Positions 1 to 8,039 are shown, counted from the stretch's first letter. The stretch is 14,944 bases of DNA from Treponema sp. (GCA_014804085.1 JAAVAM010000001.1:1-14944), one strand, 5' to 3'. The notes: generated from the sequence alone by a model not told the origin. Numbers and translations are program-made.

Positions 1-1
1 A

Positions 2-1840
2 AATCTTATCCTTGAAAACTTGACTATCCAAAACACAGATACCAATGACCAGTCAGAGGCAATTGCCACTGACGGCACGGGCAACCTCGCCGCCTACAAC
101 TGTTCGTTTTTGAGCCATCAGGATACTATCCGTACCGTCGGCAAGGCATGGTTCTACAAATGCTATGTTGAGGGCGATGTAGACTTCCTGTGGATGGAGT
201 CTCCGGGCAAGGTTGCGCTGTACGAAGCGTGTGTCCTCCGCGCCGTAAATGACCGCACGGACAAAGCATATTTTGCCGCACCGCGCATGAGCCGCGCAAG
301 CAAAGTCAACAAAGGGCTTGTCATCTACAACTCTACGCTTGAGGCGGAAGATATGGAGGTGTACCTCGGACGGAACGTATGGCCCGGTTCTGAAGAGTAC
401 AAAAACGTCGCCGTTATTGGAAGCACGTTCTACGGAACACTGCATGGCGATGTGTGGTACAGAGATGCCGACGGCACGTCTGACCAGCAACATGTCGGCT
501 TCAAGACCGACAGCAACTTCGGGAGATCCTCAAAAGGCTACGGTACTATCTTGACCTCGGCGGCAGTCAGCGCGGAATACGGGGGACGAACAAACATCAT
601 GAACCGCGTGTACGACACCATTGCCCAAAGATTCAAGCCGGAGCAAGAGAGCACACACTGGGACATCAACAAACTTGCCGCTGACAGGAACTGGAACGTA
701 GTAACGGACACGTCAAAACACCTGCTTGACGGCGAGACGGAGACGGTAACGGTGTCCTACGATTTGTCCGGCGAAACGTTGCCCAGCAAACTGACAATCA
801 CTGGCTTCACTCACCACTCTAGCGGCTCTGCTACCGGCGGCAACGGAAGCACGATTACCGTTCCCCTCACGGGAAAAGCGGTCGTCACCGTCACGGGAAT
901 CTATTCAGGCAACGGCACTATTAAAGCGGGAGAGCAGGGCGAGGCAGTGTACGACTTTGGCACTGGCTCGACAAGCAAAAGCGCCGAAAAAGGCTATGTC
1001 GTCTATAACGCGAGCGCAACGTCAGTCATCATCGCACCAACAAGCTCGACATACATCACCAAGATTGAAGTCGAGTATGACAACACCGTTACGTTCACGC
1101 CCGTAACGGCGATTGCCGTATCGGGGGACTCAACCACCTACACGGTCGGCGTACCGCTCAAACTTTCGGCGGCGGTAACCCCCGGAAACGCGACGAATCG
1201 CGACGTGAAATGGTCATCCTCTGACGAAGCTGTCGGAAAAATCGATGAGTACAGCGGCACCGTCACGTTCGCAAGTGCTGGACAAGTAACGTTCACCGCG
1301 ACCGCCCGTGACGGAAGCGGCAAATCTGGCACTATCACCTGCACTCCCGAAGCGGCGACCTGGACGAGCGCGGAATGGTACGATTCAAAAGATTCCTCTT
1401 CCACCACAGCAAGCGGCAATGGCACTGGTCTTGGTGGATCTGCCGGAGAGAACAACAGCGTGTTTACGCTCGGAGCAGGAGTCGGCGGAGTAACATTGGG
1501 CGGGGCAAAAACAGTAACAGGTATCAATAACGAAGCATTGAAGATTTCGACCGGGTTGAAGATGAATTCAAGCGGAACAGTCACATTCTCCGTGACAAAA
1601 AATGCGACTGTCCTTGTCAAAACGGGGCACTGTCCTACTGGTAGCAACGCAACAAACGACACGCTTAAAATTACTGCTTCTAATGGAACGGCTACGGCTG
1701 ATGCTTCAAACCCAAGCGAAAAACCGACAGCGGACGCTGATTACAAATGGACGCTGACACCGGGAACATACACAATCGGACGGGGAGGCAGCGGGTACGG
1801 GCCTTCGATTTACTATGTCAGAGTTGACATCACCGAGTAA
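2..1840 (+). CDS. Pectinesterase (CE8) with Ig-like and C-terminal beta-sandwich-like modules, 5' truncated by window edge
   Basis: Probably a secreted or surface enzyme that removes methyl esters from pectin. The reading frame is open from base 2 and its true start lies outside the window; the first visible residues (NLILEN) match the same point of the paralogue at the right end. Counting from base 2, the catalytic features of carbohydrate esterase family 8 are visible: QDT at 40-42 (Gln and acid/base Asp), the nucleophile Asp61 in VDFLW, and Arg124 with Trp127 in LGRNVW. The beta-helix part ends near residue 235. A probable carbohydrate-binding beta-sandwich follows (about 240-355), then an Ig-like (Big_2-type) domain (about 363-447) and a Ser/Thr/Gly-rich C-terminal module (about 450-612) ending with the same pattern as the first (YxxxVxVDI). 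Family assignment is firm; the binding role of the extra modules is inferred. TAA stop at 1838-1840. Confidence 0.93.
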   Translation, partial: NLILENLTIQNTDTNDQSEAIATDGTGNLAAYNCSFLSHQDTIRTVGKAWFYKCYVEGDVDFLWMESPGKVALYEACVLRAVNDRTDKAYFAAPRMSRASKVNKGLVIYNSTLEAEDMEVYLGRNVWPGSEEYKNVAVIGSTFYGTLHGDVWYRDADGTSDQQHVGFKTDSNFGRSSKGYGTILTSAAVSAEYGGRTNIMNRVYDTIAQRFKPEQESTHWDINKLAADRNWNVVTDTSKHLLDGETETVTVSYDLSGETLPSKLTITGFTHHSSGSATGGNGSTITVPLTGKAVVTVTGIYSGNGTIKAGEQGEAVYDFGTGSTSKSAEKGYVVYNASATSVIIAPTSSTYITKIEVEYDNTVTFTPVTAIAVSGDSTTYTVGVPLKLSAAVTPGNATNRDVKWSSSDEAVGKIDEYSGTVTFASAGQVTFTATARDGSGKSGTITCTPEAATWTSAEWYDSKDSSSTTASGNGTGLGGSAGENNSVFTLGAGVGGVTLGGAKTVTGINNEALKISTGLKMNSSGTVTFSVTKNATVLVKTGHCPTGSNATNDTLKITASNGTATADASNPSEKPTADADYKWTLTPGTYTIGRGGSGYGPSIYYVRVDITE

Positions 1841-2056
1841 TGCGTGATCGCAACGGATACGTTCCCCTGTATAAAGCACCGGGGCGTATCCACTCCCGCC
1901 GTGCGGAGCATTGCACGGCAGCCAGTGCGGGCAGGTGTTCCTTGCGGAGCAGCCCTGCCCGCGCGGCGGCAATTCCGTAATCTGCGCCGGGGTGCGCGGG
2001 GTCTGTCGGCTTCCTCCCGACTTCCCCGCCCCCCGGCGTTTCCGTCTGCGCGGCGG
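1841..2056. other. Hairpin-rich intergenic region downstream of the pectinesterase
   Basis: No convincing gene. Four inverted repeats follow one another: GGATACG 1855-1861 with CGTATCC 1885-1891 (inner CCCC 1864-1867/GGGG 1881-1884); GCCGTGC 1898-1904 with GCACGGC 1913-1919; GCGGGCAG 1927-1934 with CTGCCCGC 1955-1962; and a long nested stem 1985-2038 (CGCCGGGG/CCCCGGCG, GCGGGG/CCCCGC, GTCGG/CCGAC). The last stem is followed only by TTT, so it is at best a weak intrinsic terminator. These may be transcription-end structures for the pectinesterase or a structured RNA. High GC makes chance stems more likely, but 19 nested pairs in 54 nt is strong. Confidence 0.5.
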
Positions 2057-2085
2057 TTGTTTTGTGCAAGCATTCATGCTATAAT
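2057..2085 (+). promoter_or_regulatory. Sigma-70-type promoter with extended -10 for the 2102 gene
   Basis: TTGTTT at 2057-2062, a 17-bp spacer, and TATAAT at 2080-2085 preceded by TGC (extended -10). The predicted start near 2092 falls in or beside the Shine-Dalgarno GGAGGG (2091-2096), so the leader would be only about 10 nt long. Confidence 0.75.
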
Positions 2086-2101
2086 CGTGCGGAGGGTAGC
2101 C

Positions 2102-2374
2102 ATGAACGGGTATACGGAAACGCAGAAAGAAAAAGACTTTCAGTTTTTCAAGGACATAAACGAAGATTTTTTCGCCAAGAACGGGCATGCATTCCTCGCC
2201 ATCAAGGATGAGCGCGTCATCGGCACTGCCGAGAGCGTTCCCGCGCTCATCGAAAACATGCAAGCACAGTCTTTTGACGCAGGAACATACCTCATACAGG
2301 AATGCACGGGAGATGAGTCCGCATACACGACCACTATTATGAGCCTCCTTGTGCAGGGGTGCGAGAATGGCTGA
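2102..2374 (+). CDS. Small DUF5678-like protein
   Basis: A 90-residue acidic soluble protein of unknown function. The ATG at 2102 was chosen because GGAGGG (2091-2096) sits 5 nt before it and a consensus promoter ends at 2085; the frame is open further upstream but passes through the promoter and hairpins. Residues 13-48 (FQFFKDINEDFFAKNGHAFLAIKDERVIG and following) have the aromatic/acidic helix, then HAFLAIKDERVIGTAES and a late YLIQEC strand, like DUF5678-type small proteins. This family match is from memory and moderate. Its stop overlaps the start of the aspartic protease gene by 8 bp, so the two are almost certainly co-transcribed and translationally coupled. No signal peptide or membrane segment is visible. 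Confidence 0.8.
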   Translation: MNGYTETQKEKDFQFFKDINEDFFAKNGHAFLAIKDERVIGTAESVPALIENMQAQSFDAGTYLIQECTGDESAYTTTIMSLLVQGCENG

Positions 2375-2816
2375 ATACTATGCGTTCACACTGAATCCCG
2401 GCAACAGGCTTACTCGGCTTAAGACAAATGCGCTCGTTCTGTCAGACGTGAGAGACACGACGACGACCTGTATCCCAAAAATGTGGAATGCCATTTGGGA
2501 TACAGGCGCGACAAAAACCTGCATAACGAAGCGTATCGCAGATGACTTGAACCTCATCCCCATTGGGCGGGCAACAATCAACACTGCAAACGGCATCATC
2601 ACCACCAACACCTATTCCGTGCATATCGGGTTACCGAACGGCGTTACAATTCAAAACATACTTGTTTCTTGTGCCAACCTCGGAGCAGATACCGACATTC
2701 TTATCGGCATGGACATCATAACGCTCGGCGACTTCTCTATCACGAATGTGAACGGGAAAACCGTTTTCAGCTTCCGCATTCCGTCGGTCGAGGAAGTTGA
2801 CTTCCAGAAAGCGTAA
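2367..2816 (+). CDS. Retropepsin-like aspartic protease (clan AA)
   Basis: A 149-residue protein with one copy of the retroviral-type aspartic protease signature: WDTGA at 44-48 (catalytic Asp45) followed by a hydrophobic strand, and ILIGMDII at 111-118, the Psi-loop equivalent of retropepsin ILGxD. One DTG per chain means it would have to dimerise to form an active site. The ATG at 2367 sits 10 nt after AGGGG, and the upstream stop lies within it (ATGGCTGA), an 8-bp overlap pointing to coupled translation. The reading frame also contains an upstream start at 2349, which lacks such support. No signal peptide, so probably cytoplasmic. Substrate unknown; the overlapping DUF5678-like protein is the obvious candidate partner or substrate (inference). 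It ends 5 bp from the convergent lipoprotein gene. Confidence 0.88.
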   Translation: MAEYYAFTLNPGNRLTRLKTNALVLSDVRDTTTTCIPKMWNAIWDTGATKTCITKRIADDLNLIPIGRATINTANGIITTNTYSVHIGLPNGVTIQNILVSCANLGADTDILIGMDIITLGDFSITNVNGKTVFSFRIPSVEEVDFQKA

Positions 2817-2821
2817 GCCCC

Positions 2822-3286
2822 TCACTCCTCGTACCCGTCCTGCGCGTACATGCCGAACGGGTCGCGCCAGCGGGTGTCGTCCGCGTAGTTGATTTCGCGC
2901 AGGTAGAGGCACTCAACCGTATATGGCTCGGCGGGCGCGTCGGGGAGGAACGAATCCAGGCTGATGACGCACGTCGCCTGCGAGTGGGGCGCGATGTCCG
3001 CCGCACACGGGACGGTCATACTGTCCGCGCCGTCAAACGGGCTTGCGCCGTCCGCGTCAGAAAGCCGGAGCGACACCGTGAACGCGCACACGGTCTTTTC
3101 CGTCCCGTTCTGGAGCGTCAGGCACAGCCCCGCAAGGCGGTGGATTCCCGCGCGCTCCCCTACTTCCATATACACGTCCGCCACCTCATACGGGCAGCCG
3201 AACGGGCCGAGCGTGGCACAGCCGGTCAAAAACGCCAGCAGCGCGCAGGCGGCGCACGTCAGTCTCTTGTCATACCGTTTTTTCAT
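2822..3286 (-). CDS. Predicted lipoprotein, function unknown
   Basis: A 154-residue protein starting with a basic n-region (MKKRYDKR), a hydrophobic core and the lipobox LTGC with the acylated Cys at residue 23. It should be exported and anchored in a membrane. The mature part reads as a beta-rich domain with no motif I recognise (runs such as LCLTLQNGTEKTVCAFTVSLRL suggest an immunoglobulin-like fold). The ATG at 3286 is preferred over the TTG at 3289 because GAGGAGG (3300-3294) ends 7 nt upstream. It lies 56 bp downstream of the 245-aa gene on the same strand, so is probably the second gene of that operon. Confidence 0.88.
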   Translation of the reverse strand: MKKRYDKRLTCAACALLAFLTGCATLGPFGCPYEVADVYMEVGERAGIHRLAGLCLTLQNGTEKTVCAFTVSLRLSDADGASPFDGADSMTVPCAADIAPHSQATCVISLDSFLPDAPAEPYTVECLYLREINYADDTRWRDPFGMYAQDGYEE

Positions 3287-3342
3287 CAAAAAACCTCCTC
3301 AATCTCTCTCCGTGTCCTTGTGCCGGGCGGCGGACGGTCTCC

Positions 3343-4080
3343 CTAGCCGTCGGCGCGTTCTGCCTCGCAGACGATGCGGCCGCTGTCCAGGCGGTAATAC
3401 GCATACCGCACGCCGTCCAGCCGCCTGACCTCGCCGATTTTGTCACGGGCGGGCTGTGGTGCGGCGACATGGCGCGGGCGCACTACCGCGGGCGGCAGGA
3501 GGGCGGCGGGGGCAAACAGCGGCGCGTACCGGGCGAGCGTCCACAGCAGCGACGGCGTTCCGGGCTGCCGCAGTCCCGCCGCAAAGGTCAGCGTCACGTC
3601 GCACCCGTCCGTACTGCCGCGCACCGCAAAGGCCCGTTCTCTCCAGCCGCACAGCCCTGCCTGTTCCGCGCACAGCCTGAGCGCAAGACCGAGCGCGTCA
3701 TGCCCGACATAATAGCGCACGGTGACCGCATCGCCGTCCGCCTCCCCGCGCAATATTGACGCGCCGCAGGGGGCGAGCGCGTCGCGCACGGCACACAGCA
3801 CGTCCGCCGCAGCCGCCGCGTTTTCTGCCGCGCCTGTCGGCGGCACACCGGCGCGTACCGCCACCTCAAAGCCCTCCCCGCCGCCGCTGAGCGAGACGGC
3901 GCACCGCTCGCCGGACGCGACTGCCTGGGGGCGGCAACCCGTGACACTAAGCGAGCACGTGCCGTCCTGCCATGCCGCCGCCGTCAGCGTACCGCCGCTC
4001 CGCGCCACCGCCGCAAGCAGCGCGGCAACCGTTTCGTCCTGTACGCGCGGCAGTGCCGCCGTCTTTCTGTCTGTCATCAT
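3343..4080 (-). CDS. Hypothetical protein, 245 aa
   Basis: I do not recognise this protein. It is very rich in Ala, Gly, Val and Arg, with no signal peptide or clear membrane helix. Predicted soluble segments alternate between Ala-rich helices (VAALLAAVARSGG, AAENAAAAADVLCAVRDAL) and short strands. The C-terminal 25 residues (RYAYYRLDSGRIVCEAERADG) look like a small beta unit. The frame starts with two adjacent ATGs (4080 and 4077) after AGGGGA (4090-4085); the second has the better spacing. It is upstream of and probably co-transcribed with the lipoprotein gene, and divergent from corA. Codon usage matches the strongly GC-rich neighbours and antisense alternatives have no protein-like features, so I take it as real. 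Confidence 0.75.
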   Translation of the reverse strand: MMTDRKTAALPRVQDETVAALLAAVARSGGTLTAAAWQDGTCSLSVTGCRPQAVASGERCAVSLSGGGEGFEVAVRAGVPPTGAAENAAAAADVLCAVRDALAPCGASILRGEADGDAVTVRYYVGHDALGLALRLCAEQAGLCGWRERAFAVRGSTDGCDVTLTFAAGLRQPGTPSLLWTLARYAPLFAPAALLPPAVVRPRHVAAPQPARDKIGEVRRLDGVRYAYYRLDSGRIVCEAERADG

Positions 4081-4182
4081 CTATTCCCCTTGCTTCCGTT
4101 TTTCCTTGCTCCCTGTTATAGGCGCAGAAACGCGAAAAATCGCAAAAAGGTCAGTATTTTCATAAAAATCGTCGGTTTTGTC

Positions 4183-4212
4183 TTGCATTCTGTCCGTTTT
4201 GGGCGGTACAAT
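4183..4212 (+). promoter_or_regulatory. corA promoter, leaderless arrangement
   Basis: TTGCAT at 4183-4188, an 18-bp spacer and TACAAT at 4207-4212. Six bases (ACTAGC) separate the hexamer from the ATG at 4219, so transcription should begin at or within a base of the start codon. No Shine-Dalgarno is present upstream. Confidence 0.75.
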
Positions 4213-4218
4213 ACTAGC

Positions 4219-5196
4219 ATGATTTGCCTGTGGCAGCAGGATGACGGGGTATTCGTCCGCAAGGAACAAAAAGAAATCGACTCAAAACGACGCGCCTGGG
4301 TGGATGCCCGCAACGTGACTGCCGACGACATGCACGAGCTTGAGGAGACATACCGCATTGACCACGAGCAGATGCTCGACATCGTTGATCCCGACGAGCT
4401 TTCCCGCATCGAAAAAGACGACGGCTGCGTGACCGCCATCCTCCGCCTGCCCGTGTTCGACCCCACGGCAACGCCGCAGTATTTTACCGCGCCCGTGGGC
4501 ATCATCATGCTCCCCGACCGGATCATCACGATCTGCTGGACGGACTGCGAGGTGCTGAAGGACATCTCCGCGAACAGGATCAAGGACCTGACGCTGGACG
4601 ACTTTCCGGCGTTCATCATCAGGATTCTGAGCCGCGCCCACACGATGTTCCTGCGCTACCTGAAAGAGATTTACCGCCGCACCGTCAGCATTCAGCAGGA
4701 ATTGCAGGAGGCAGTGGCGAACAGCGAGCTGATCCAGCTGCTCAACATGGAAAAGTCGCTCACCACGTTCGCCACGTCGCTGCGTTCGAACCAGCAGCTG
4801 CTCGAAAAAATCCGCAAGACCCGCATCCTCACGCTCGACGGCGACGACCGCGAATGGCTGGACGACGTGGAGATTGATTCCCGGCAGGCAATGGAGATGG
4901 CGGACACCTACAGCACGATCACGGTCGGCACGATGGACACGTTCGCGTCGGTCATCAGCAACAACATGAACATGGTGATGAAACGGCTCACCGTGTTCTC
5001 AATCGCGCTGGCAATCCCCACGATTATCACCAGCTTTATGGGCATGAATATCCGCCTGCCCTGGGGGAACGCCGCAAGCTGGGCGGGCGCGATCGCCATA
5101 ACGGGGCTGTGCGCCGTGAGCTTTACCGTCGCCTATATCCTGCTGGAAGTATCGCCTTTCAAGAAAAACAAACGCACACGGAGAAGCAAGCCATGA
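4219..5196 (+). CDS. corA: CorA-family divalent cation transporter
   Basis: Inner-membrane Mg2+ (or related divalent cation) channel of the CorA family, active as a pentamer. The 325-residue length suits the family. The N-terminal cytoplasmic domain is about 1-255, with a long charged helix (about 150-255) that would form the stalk. The first transmembrane segment (about 258-275) ends in the family signature GMN at 275-277, and a second (about 287-312) is followed by a basic tail (KKNKRTRRSKP). The start at 4219 is chosen over an in-frame ATG at 4090 because the 43 upstream residues would read through the promoter and an A/T-rich spacer, and because CorA proteins begin close to this point. 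The stop overlaps the next start as ATGA. Confidence 0.93.
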   Translation: MICLWQQDDGVFVRKEQKEIDSKRRAWVDARNVTADDMHELEETYRIDHEQMLDIVDPDELSRIEKDDGCVTAILRLPVFDPTATPQYFTAPVGIIMLPDRIITICWTDCEVLKDISANRIKDLTLDDFPAFIIRILSRAHTMFLRYLKEIYRRTVSIQQELQEAVANSELIQLLNMEKSLTTFATSLRSNQQLLEKIRKTRILTLDGDDREWLDDVEIDSRQAMEMADTYSTITVGTMDTFASVISNNMNMVMKRLTVFSIALAIPTIITSFMGMNIRLPWGNAASWAGAIAITGLCAVSFTVAYILLEVSPFKKNKRTRRSKP

Positions 5197-6161
5197 AACA
5201 TATCATTGCGGCGGCGTTCTGCCTGCTTTCGGCGGCATGGTGCGCCGCGCAGAAATCGTTTAACCCGGTCGATGCCGTGCGGCTCGGTCCTGCGGCGCGG
5301 GAGGGATTCGACACGTTCGTCATTGGCGAGGGCAGCCAGTCGTACACCGCGCAACGCTGGGTCGCGCCGTTCGCCATGAACCGCTATGAGACGACCTACG
5401 CGCTGTGGTATCTTATCCGCACCGACGCGGAGAAGCGCGGCTACGTGTTCATGCATCCGGGGCAGGAAGGGTCGGACGGACGGCGCGGGGCGGCTCCCAC
5501 CAAAAAAGGGCTGCACCACCCCGTCACGATGGTCTCCTGGTACGACGTGGTGGTCTGGTGCAACGCGTTCAGCGAATACTGCGGCTACAAGCCGTGCTAC
5601 ACGTACAAGGGCGCGGTCATCAAAGATTCGAGCGATACGTCGCACCTTGACCTGGCGGAATGCAACTGGACCGCGAACGGCTGGCGGCTTCCCACCGAGG
5701 CGGAATGGGAGTACGCCGCGCGCAAGACGGCGGCCGGTTTTCAGAGCGGCGCATTGTGCAGCGGGCAGGTGGATGCGGACGGCCACGACGACGTAGACAT
5801 TCCCGAAGACGAGGTTGCCTGGACGACGGCAAACGCGGACGGCACGCACATCGTCGGAACGGCTGGCTCGCCGTTCACGGACGACGCACCGCCCGCGCCC
5901 GGCGGCGGCAACCCCAACGGCGCGGGGCTTTTTGACATGAGCGGCAATATCCTTGAATTCTGCTGGGACTGGTACGGAACGTATATCGAAATACCGCCGG
6001 AAAAACGCGCCATCGGGGCGGCGGCGGGCAGCAGCCGCGTCAGCCGGGGCGGCAGCTGGAGCGCGTACAACCCGTTTGCCTACGCGGGCGACCGCTACAA
6101 CTACGACCCCAACGAATGCTATAATTACATGGGATTCCGCTTCTGCCGGACAGTGCCGTAA
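5193..6161 (+). CDS. Secreted SUMF1/FGE-sulfatase-domain protein without FGE catalytic cysteines
   Basis: A 322-residue protein with an N-terminal export signal (hydrophobic segment 4-18, likely signal-peptidase I cleavage after CAA at 17-19; Trp before the Cys argues against a lipobox). The rest is a formylglycine-generating-enzyme-type fold: HPVTMVSWYDVVVWCNAFSE at 109-128, NGWRLPTEAEWEYAAR at 162-177, GLFDMSGNILEFCWDW at 245-260, SRGGSW at 284-289 and MGFRF at 313-317. In true FGE the active-site Cys pair lies between RGGS and GFR; here that stretch (290-312) has only Cys309, outside the expected spacing. Formylglycine formation is therefore unlikely; a carbohydrate- or protein-binding role is plausible. 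Start overlaps the corA stop by 4 bp, with GGAG 5180-5183. It ends 3 bp from the convergent phosphoesterase gene. Confidence 0.92.
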   Translation: MKHIIAAAFCLLSAAWCAAQKSFNPVDAVRLGPAAREGFDTFVIGEGSQSYTAQRWVAPFAMNRYETTYALWYLIRTDAEKRGYVFMHPGQEGSDGRRGAAPTKKGLHHPVTMVSWYDVVVWCNAFSEYCGYKPCYTYKGAVIKDSSDTSHLDLAECNWTANGWRLPTEAEWEYAARKTAAGFQSGALCSGQVDADGHDDVDIPEDEVAWTTANADGTHIVGTAGSPFTDDAPPAPGGGNPNGAGLFDMSGNILEFCWDWYGTYIEIPPEKRAIGAAAGSSRVSRGGSWSAYNPFAYAGDRYNYDPNECYNYMGFRFCRTVP

Positions 6162-6164
6162 TCC

Positions 6165-6854
6165 TTACAGCGTCCGCAGCTCGGCTTTGGTCACGTGCCA
6201 GCCGTCAGCGTTTTTTTCGCATTCCAGCCAGCCGTATTTGCCTTCGGCAAGCGAGCCGGGATTGATGATGGTGGTCGTCCCGATATGGTCGATTCCCGCG
6301 CTCTCATGGATATGCCCCGTGACGACGGCGAGCGGCGAGGTCTGTTCGATGAACGCGCGGAGCGACGCGCTTCCCACATGCGCGCCGTTCGGGAGCAGGT
6401 CACATGCCGTGTCCTTGGGCGGGTTGTGCATGATGAGCAGCAGGTTGTTCCAATGTCCGTCAGCGTCCGCGCCCTCCGGCGCATCCGTCACCACGGCAAA
6501 GTCGCCGACCAGTTCATCCTCATCACGCTCAAACGGTGTCGTACCCGTAAAGCGCGAGCCGCCGCCGCTTCCGGCAAACGCAAGACCTTCGTGCCAGGCG
6601 ATGCTTCCCTGCACGCTGATGTCCGCGTCCTCAAGCCGCGCAAGGAATGCGGGTTCGTCGCAGTTGCCGAGCACGGCGAATATGACCTCGTGCTTGGCGC
6701 AGAGTTTTTTGAGCACGGGCAACGCCGTCTCCGTGTGGGCGAACTGCGCGAAATCCCCGCCGAACAGCACCGCGTCCGCCTCCGCGAACGCCGCGTCCAA
6801 CCGGTCAAGCGCGGCAACGTCGCCGTGAATGTCCGAAAGCACCAGAAATTTCAT
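6165..6854 (-). CDS. YfcE-like metallophosphoesterase
   Basis: A 229-residue calcineurin-like phosphodiesterase of the YfcE/MJ0936 type. The metal ligands can be read off: Asp8 and His10 in DIHG, Asp34 in GGD, Asn64 in GNCDE, His143 in HNPP, and His181/His183 in GHIHES, followed by the family's INPGS at 197-201. Family members hydrolyse phosphodiesters in a metal-dependent way; the natural substrate is unknown. It is slightly longer than E. coli YfcE because of an insertion around 95-135 (GGGSRFTGTTPFERDEDE). The ATG at 6854 lies 5 nt from AAGGAG (6865-6860), which overlaps the hisC stop codon, so the gene is the second in an operon with hisC. Confidence 0.93.
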   Translation of the reverse strand: MKFLVLSDIHGDVAALDRLDAAFAEADAVLFGGDFAQFAHTETALPVLKKLCAKHEVIFAVLGNCDEPAFLARLEDADISVQGSIAWHEGLAFAGSGGGSRFTGTTPFERDEDELVGDFAVVTDAPEGADADGHWNNLLLIMHNPPKDTACDLLPNGAHVGSASLRAFIEQTSPLAVVTGHIHESAGIDHIGTTTIINPGSLAEGKYGWLECEKNADGWHVTKAELRTL

Positions 6855-6863
6855 ATTGTCTCC

Positions 6864-8033
6864 TTATAATGACTCCATGACTGCTTTGAGCGCGTCCATC
6901 TGTGCGCGCGTGCCGATCGTAATGCGCAGGAAGTCCTCAATGCCCGCCGCAGAAAAATGGCGCACCAGAATGCCCGCCGCCTTGATGGCGCGGTAGGTCT
7001 CCTCCGCGCGCACGCCGTCTTTCTTGGCAAAGACAAAATTCGTCTGGCTCGGCAGGACAAACCACCCGCGCGCGCGCAGGAACGCGGCAAAATCGTCGCG
7101 CTCGCAGACAATGAGCCGGGCGCAGCGGGCGTAATAGCCCGCGTCGCCGCAGGCGGCAATACCGAGCCGCTGTGCCATGACATCGACCGGGAAGTGGTTG
7201 AGCGAATTCTTGACGGTCGTCAAATGGGCGACCAATTCGGGGGAGGCAACCACATAGCCCAGGCGCATGCCCGCGCCGCACAGGCTCTTGCTGAACGTGC
7301 GCACGATCAGCAGGTTCTTGTGCTCGGCAAGCAGCGGAATGCAGCTCTCGCCGCCAAAATCGACATACGCCTCGTCCACCACGAACACGCGGTCTTTGGG
7401 GGCGGCGCGTATCATCGCGTCCACCTGCGCGCGGGTCAGGCCGATTCCCGTGGGCGCGTTGGGATTGGCAAAAATGATGCCGCTGTCCGTCGCGTTCGCC
7501 TCGGCGAGCATGTTCTGCGTGTCAAGCGACCAGTCGGAGCGGAGCGGGACGGCGTTCAGGGGAATCGCGTAGAAGCCCGCGTACACGGGATAAAAACTGT
7601 ATGTGAACGACGGAAGCACCACCGGGCGGTCGCTGTCAAAGAAGGCGTAGAACACGAAGCTCAGCACCTCGTCGCTGCCGTTCCCGCAGTACACCATATC
7701 GGGCGTGACGGCAAACGGAATCCGATCCTGCGCCGACGGCGAACATACCGCGCCGCTGCCGTTCTTTTTGCCGCCGCGCAGTTCCGTGCGGCACAGCACG
7801 CCGCCCGTCTGGTTGAGCATGGCGGCAATGGCGGACTTGAGCGCGTTCGAGTCGGGGTCGGGGTACAGACCGAGCCGCGCGGCGTATTTGCGCGCGACGC
7901 GCACCGCCGTCTTTGCCACCACCGGCGACGGCGGATAGGGATTCTCGTTCGCGTTGAGCTTTATGTAATCCCGGTCCTTGGGCTGCTCGCCCGGCACGTA
8001 GGGATGCAGGTTTTTCATGCGTTCGGTTGTCAT
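6864..8033 (-). CDS. hisC: Histidinol-phosphate aminotransferase, with an inserted loop
   Basis: A fold-type I PLP-dependent aminotransferase expected to convert imidazole-acetol phosphate to histidinol phosphate with glutamate in histidine synthesis. Visible features: HPYVPGEQ at 10-17, LNANENP at 26-32, GNGSDEV at 117-123, ANPNAPTG at 189-196, the PLP-ring Asp220 and Tyr223 in DEAYVDF, and Lys249 in TFSKS (Schiff base), followed by GMRLGY. No other histidine gene is nearby, so aromatic or other aminotransferase activity cannot be excluded. At 389 aa it exceeds the usual length of about 350-360; residues about 76-106 (CRTELRGGKK, NGSGAVC and neighbours) are an extra Gly/Lys-rich loop. The ATG at 8033 is preferred over GTG 8039, since it lies exactly 6 nt after TATACT and there is no Shine-Dalgarno. 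Confidence 0.9.
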   Translation of the reverse strand: MTTERMKNLHPYVPGEQPKDRDYIKLNANENPYPPSPVVAKTAVRVARKYAARLGLYPDPDSNALKSAIAAMLNQTGGVLCRTELRGGKKNGSGAVCSPSAQDRIPFAVTPDMVYCGNGSDEVLSFVFYAFFDSDRPVVLPSFTYSFYPVYAGFYAIPLNAVPLRSDWSLDTQNMLAEANATDSGIIFANPNAPTGIGLTRAQVDAMIRAAPKDRVFVVDEAYVDFGGESCIPLLAEHKNLLIVRTFSKSLCGAGMRLGYVVASPELVAHLTTVKNSLNHFPVDVMAQRLGIAACGDAGYYARCARLIVCERDDFAAFLRARGWFVLPSQTNFVFAKKDGVRAEETYRAIKAAGILVRHFSAAGIEDFLRITIGTRAQMDALKAVMESL

Positions 8034-8039
8034 ACGCAC

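Noticed and set aside
4090..4218. N-terminal extension of CorA from an ATG at 4090
   Set aside because: It reads through the promoter and a non-protein-like A/T-rich spacer; CorA proteins start near residue 1 of the 4219 start.
5193..6161. Formylglycine-generating enzyme
   Set aside because: The fold matches but the Cys pair needed for sulfatase activation is missing, and no sulfatase gene is nearby.
8034..8039. GTG start for HisC
   Set aside because: No ribosome-binding site, and the ATG at 8033 has the same 6-nt promoter spacing as three other genes.
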